Source of the DNA: an uncultured Clostridia bacterium
GTDB lineage: Bacteria > Bacillota > Clostridia > Christensenellales > Pumilibacteraceae
DNA: 64,000 nucleotides
Assembly: GCA_944372345.1 (NCBI GenBank)
Contig: CALVYT010000038.1
Coordinates: 1 to 64,000 of the forward strand
Direction of reading: 5' to 3'
In this document: piece by piece, positions 60,341 through 64,000 of the stretch
How the letters are laid out: every line of letters begins with the position of its first letter
Numbering within the stretch: position 1 is the stretch's first letter
Position numbers and translations under genes: made by a program
Notes under the pieces: model-generated
Databases searched by the model: none
What the model saw: the letters and a program-made list of their open reading frames with translations, nothing else
Told to the model about the DNA's origin: nothing

Positions 60341-63300
60341 GTGAAAAAGGAAAAAGAGTACAGACCGACAACGACGCGGCAGCTTATCATCCGCATAGTA
60401 ACGGTAGCGTTTCTGCTTATCGTCGCGGTCGCGCTCATCGTCGGAGACGTGTTCGCGCGGCGTTACGCCACGGTCATATCCAACTTCCTCGGAGTCGGGG
60501 AACAGATAGAAGGGGATAAGACGAAAGTGGACGAGGCGGCAAAGACGAGCGACGAACTTGTGCGCAAGATTGCGGACGAGGGCATTGTTCTGGTTAAAAA
60601 TGAGGATGAAGATGGCATTCCCGTATTGCCTCTTGCAAAGGATAACGCAACGGTTAATCTGTTCGGGTTCGGCGCGACCGATGCCGGAATTTTGCTTTCC
60701 GGAGACGGTTCCGGCAGATCAAATCCGCACGAGGACCTTATAGTCACTCTTACGGAGGCGTTTACCGATTGCGGCGTTATGTATAACCAGGAGATCATAA
60801 ATATCTACAAAGGCTACCGCACGACGCAGGATGCGGACTGGGGGCTCAGCGCGGCGTTTGCAAACCGTTATTCGACCACTTTGAAAGAGCCGGTAACGGA
60901 CAGGTATTTCACGGATGACGTTATGGAACGGGCAAAGGCATTCTCCGATACCGCGGTCATAGTGCTTTCGCGTTACAGCGGCGAGTTCCTCGGAGACAAC
61001 ACGCAGAAACAGCAGAAGAAGTATAACCTTCCGACGGATACGAGCCGCGAGTACGGACAGATCTCTACGGAAGAGCAAAGTCTGATAAAACTTTGCAATG
61101 AAACTTTCAACAATGTGGTAATCGTATTCAACTGCGGTTCGATGATGGATATGACGTTCCTCGAAACGGGACGCGCTCCCGACGGCGAGGAGATCGGCAG
61201 ACCTGACGCGGCGCTTGTCGCCGGCTATCTCGGTCAGTCCGGTGCGTCGGCGATCCCCCGTATAATTTACGGCGACGTGAATCCGTCGGCAAAACTTGCG
61301 GATACTGTAGTCTATAACCCGCGCGAAAACGAACTTACGCGCTATAATTTCACGGAGAACGAAGCGGACTGCGTTTACACCGAGGGTGTGTACGTCGGCT
61401 ACAAATTCTACGAAACCGCCGCCGCGGAAGGATATTACAACGAACGGACACTCGACGGGACGGATAAAACGGGTTACGACGCTGTCGTGCAGTATCCGTT
61501 CGGCTATGGTTTATCGTACACCGACTTTTCGTGGAGCGTGAAAGAAACGAGTCTTACCGACGGTTCCGTCCTCGAAAAAGACGATACAGTTACTATTACC
61601 GTCACTGTGACGAATACGGGCGACGTTGCCGGGAAAGACGTCGTTCAGCTTTATTATGCTCCTCCGTACGTGGACGGCGAGATAGAAAAACCCGCAATCT
61701 CTCTCGTGGATTTCGCAAAAACGCCGACCCTCGAGCCAGAAATGTCTGCGGATGTGACGCTCTCGTTCTCCGCATACGATCTTGCGTCTTACGACTGCTA
61801 TGATATGAACAAAAACGGTTATGCGGCATGGGAACTGGATGAGTCTGCGGCTCATACGCTTAAATTCATGAGTGACGCGCATACACCGAAAGCGGATATG
61901 GACAGAGATGCGAACGCTCCGGGCGGCGAACTTACTTACACCGTTACCAAGGATATTGTCTGGACGACCGATCCTGTTTCCGGCAACGAGGTAGTGAATC
62001 GCTTTACGGGCGATACGGCATATCTCGGCGTGCCTCTTGACGGGAGTACGCTCGGTCAGGACTGGACGTATCTTACCCGCGCTGCCTGGGCGGACAGCGT
62101 GTGCGCTTCCGAGTATCCGAATCTGAGCGTTAATGTCGACGATAAAGCGGTTGCGTATTCAGGTTACGATTCGGTATTTACGGAAATGCCGCTGTTCGGA
62201 GTCGACGCAGGCGCGGAATATAAACTTGTGCTGCGCGCGGACGGTACCGTGGCGCAGAACGGAGATTTCACAAATGCCGGAGTGGAACTCAAATACAATG
62301 ACGACCTTATGTTCTACCTTGCCGACCCCGAACATTACAACGATCCGGACGACGCGAAATGGAAGACGTTCCTTGACCAGCTTACGAAAGAGGAAATACG
62401 TCTGATAGTCGAAGATGCCGGATACGGTTCCAAAGAAGCGTACGGCATAGGTAAAAATATTTGGACGGATCAGGACGGTCCGGGCGGATTCAATACATCC
62501 AATTTCAACCCCAACAACGATTCCAAGCTCACGGCATTCCCGACGGAAAATATGGTCGGACAGACGTGGAATAAAGATTTGCTGTTTCAGATGGGACAGG
62601 TTATCGGCGTGGATGCCGAAAACTTCAATATGTCGGGCATATATGCTCCCGGAGTAAATCTGCATAAAAATTCGTTTGGAGCGCGTAACTACGAGTATTA
62701 CAGCGAGGACTCCATACTCTCCGGAATTTACGCTGCGCAGTTTTCTCTCGGAGCAAAGTCCAACGGTGCTATGGTATACGTCAAGCATCTCGTTTGCTAC
62801 GATTATCAGACGATCGGTCGCGTATGGCTGGACGAACAGACTTTCCGCGAAACGTATCTTCGCCCCTTTGAGATAGCGATCAAAGAGGGCGGCGCGACGG
62901 GACTTATGTCGTCGTTCAATAAAGTGGGACCCGAATGGACAGGCGGCAACCACGCTATGATAAACGACGTCATTCGCGGCGAGTGGGGCTTCCGCGGAGT
63001 GGTCATAACCGACTATCAGGACGGCAGCACCGAGAGAATGGCAATGCCTCATTCGCTCCGCGCCCGCGCGGGACTGCAGCTTAATCCCAACAGGGGTACG
63101 GCAGGACGATATGGCAGGATAGATACGGACAGCCCTGTTGAAATGAATCTTGCCCGTCTGACGGTAAAGGACATCGTATACGCTAAGTGCAATGTATATT
63201 ATGCGGCAAAGAACAACACGATACAGAATGAATTCACGATCGAAATATCCGGACCGCGCGCCGTCACTTATGGCTTTGCATGGTGGATAATGCTGCTCGT

Positions 63301-63928
63301 GTTCATCAACGTCATCGTGTTCGGGTTGCTGATATGGAGGGGTATAGCGCTCGCGCTGCCGCTTGTCAGGGATGTTCGTATGCGTAAGAAAGCGACTGCG
63401 GGCGGACCGGACGACGATCCGTTCGGCGGGCCTCGTAAGCGTGATGCGACGGAAGTAAAAACCGATCTTTCCGTATTTCCCGCGCAGAGCGAAACCGATA
63501 CAGACGGGGAGCATGCGTCGGACGGCAAGGAAGAAAATAATAAATCTGAGTTTACCGTGGCCGTCGCCGAAAGTGCTGCGACAGCGGAAGAAAGCGTTGC
63601 TGCATACGCCGCTTTGCCGGAAGTTTCCGTATCTTCCGAAGTGCGCGCCGAGATTGATGCCATACGCGGTCGGATCGACGGAATGGATAAAAAGTTGGAA
63701 GAACTTGCTGCTGCGGTTGCGGCGATAAGCGCGAATCAGGCGGCTAAAAAATCTGCTTCCGGCGGGAAAAGCTCGTCGGCGAAACGCAGACCGACATCGC
63801 AGACGGCGGAACTGCGCAGCGGTATGGAGCAAATGGATAAAAAACTTACCGCAATGAATGAAATGCTTGCCGCATTGACGGAAATGCGTGCCGGCGGAGA
63901 CGATAGAACGGACGATTCGTCCGAATAA
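60341..63928 (+). CDS. Membrane-anchored, circularly permuted GH3 glycoside hydrolase
   Basis: A 1195-residue protein. An N-terminal helix (LIIRIVTVAFLLIVAVALIVG) is followed by the GH3 C-terminal alpha/beta domain (~60-400, with QYPFGYGLSYTDFSW), an FnIII-like domain and then the GH3 catalytic barrel (~600-950). The nucleophile is probably D891 in GVVITDYQDG. The domain order is reversed from standard GH3 enzymes. A second helix (~985-1010, WWIMLLVFINVIVFGLLIW) leads to a cytoplasmic tail with a coiled coil. GTG 60341 has GGAG 8 nt upstream. Its substrate is likely a beta-glucoside or related glycan; the tail is unusual. Confidence 0.85.
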   Translation: MKKEKEYRPTTTRQLIIRIVTVAFLLIVAVALIVGDVFARRYATVISNFLGVGEQIEGDKTKVDEAAKTSDELVRKIADEGIVLVKNEDEDGIPVLPLAKDNATVNLFGFGATDAGILLSGDGSGRSNPHEDLIVTLTEAFTDCGVMYNQEIINIYKGYRTTQDADWGLSAAFANRYSTTLKEPVTDRYFTDDVMERAKAFSDTAVIVLSRYSGEFLGDNTQKQQKKYNLPTDTSREYGQISTEEQSLIKLCNETFNNVVIVFNCGSMMDMTFLETGRAPDGEEIGRPDAALVAGYLGQSGASAIPRIIYGDVNPSAKLADTVVYNPRENELTRYNFTENEADCVYTEGVYVGYKFYETAAAEGYYNERTLDGTDKTGYDAVVQYPFGYGLSYTDFSWSVKETSLTDGSVLEKDDTVTITVTVTNTGDVAGKDVVQLYYAPPYVDGEIEKPAISLVDFAKTPTLEPEMSADVTLSFSAYDLASYDCYDMNKNGYAAWELDESAAHTLKFMSDAHTPKADMDRDANAPGGELTYTVTKDIVWTTDPVSGNEVVNRFTGDTAYLGVPLDGSTLGQDWTYLTRAAWADSVCASEYPNLSVNVDDKAVAYSGYDSVFTEMPLFGVDAGAEYKLVLRADGTVAQNGDFTNAGVELKYNDDLMFYLADPEHYNDPDDAKWKTFLDQLTKEEIRLIVEDAGYGSKEAYGIGKNIWTDQDGPGGFNTSNFNPNNDSKLTAFPTENMVGQTWNKDLLFQMGQVIGVDAENFNMSGIYAPGVNLHKNSFGARNYEYYSEDSILSGIYAAQFSLGAKSNGAMVYVKHLVCYDYQTIGRVWLDEQTFRETYLRPFEIAIKEGGATGLMSSFNKVGPEWTGGNHAMINDVIRGEWGFRGVVITDYQDGSTERMAMPHSLRARAGLQLNPNRGTAGRYGRIDTDSPVEMNLARLTVKDIVYAKCNVYYAAKNNTIQNEFTIEISGPRAVTYGFAWWIMLLVFINVIVFGLLIWRGIALALPLVRDVRMRKKATAGGPDDDPFGGPRKRDATEVKTDLSVFPAQSETDTDGEHASDGKEENNKSEFTVAVAESAATAEESVAAYAALPEVSVSSEVRAEIDAIRGRIDGMDKKLEELAAAVAAISANQAAKKSASGGKSSSAKRRPTSQTAELRSGMEQMDKKLTAMNEMLAALTEMRAGGDDRTDDSSE

Positions 63929-63946
63929 TAAAAGGAGGATAATGAA

Positions 63947-64000
63947 ATGAAAAGAACGGTAAATCGCTTTGCGGCAATATTGCTTGCCGTCCTGATGACG
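63947..64000 (+). CDS. Start of an exported protein, cut by the window end
   Basis: Eighteen codons are visible (MKRTVNRFAAILLAVLMT), a basic start plus hydrophobic run typical of a signal peptide. AGGAGG lies 9 nt before the ATG. It follows the GH3 gene by 18 nt and is probably co-transcribed with it; a substrate-binding protein or another exported enzyme would fit. Confidence 0.7.
   Translation, partial: MKRTVNRFAAILLAVLMT

Overview
The window reads as a GC-rich chromosome segment from a spore-forming Clostridia-type Bacillota. This rests on sporulation genes yqfC and yqfD, the yqfC-yqfD-phoH-yqfF-ybeY-era-recO order, RNase J, the dnaG-rpoD-trmK-nif3 order, strong AGGAGG-type ribosome sites, and frequent GTG and TTG starts. 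A gut or anaerobic lifestyle (pyruvate phosphate dikinase, permuted GH3 enzyme, SipW-type surface proteins) is inference. No finer taxonomy is claimed.

Layout. 1-0.5 kb: end of a tRNA cluster (Gly, Lys) followed by a tandemly duplicated ~160-bp unit that repeats the tRNA-Lys 3' tail, a terminator and a hairpin. 0.5-10.9 kb: two-subunit aconitase X, a sugar nucleotidyltransferase, RNase J, a tRNA wobble-uridine pair (TrmR/TrhP), an AEC transporter, a DUF368 lipid-carrier flippase and plsC-plsX. 11-15.5 kb: a MarR-controlled heterodimeric ABC exporter. 15.5-21.4 kb: a 34-codon antisense small gene, then the yqfC-to-recO sporulation/RNA-processing operon. 21.5-26 kb: ppdK, then a GNAT gene coupled to a TIR-GNAT fusion. 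26-34.3 kb: dGTPase-like gene, dnaG, rpoD, trmK, nif3-like, zinc ribbon, galU, a metal-less amidohydrolase relative and a hexapeptide acetyltransferase.

34.5-43.3 kb is the most distinctive region: an apparent operon with two SipW-type signal peptidases, three exported proteins with SipW-type leaders (one a 1191-residue beta-helix protein) and a membrane protein with a TasA/camelysin-like outer domain. It looks like a surface fibre or matrix system. 43.6-47.1 kb is an AT-rich 3.4-kb element in the 3' end of a tRNA-Leu with a large serine recombinase, three cargo genes and 19-bp direct repeats.

47.3-58 kb: a Rieske-FAD oxidoreductase, a zinc-ribbon membrane protein, a MATE transporter, two unknown membrane proteins and an amino-acid cluster (aminotransferase, tyrS, YigZ, ilvE, O-acetylhomoserine sulfhydrylase-like). 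58.1-64 kb: a LytTR/GHKL two-component pair with an 11-G tract at the gene junction, a permuted membrane-anchored GH3 glycosidase and the start of another exported protein.

Best candidates for something new: the SipW/beta-helix locus, the TIR-GNAT plus GNAT pair, the poly-G junction in the LytTR system, and the tRNA-tail repeat units seen at both tRNA loci. Promoters, terminators and starts were assigned by eye.
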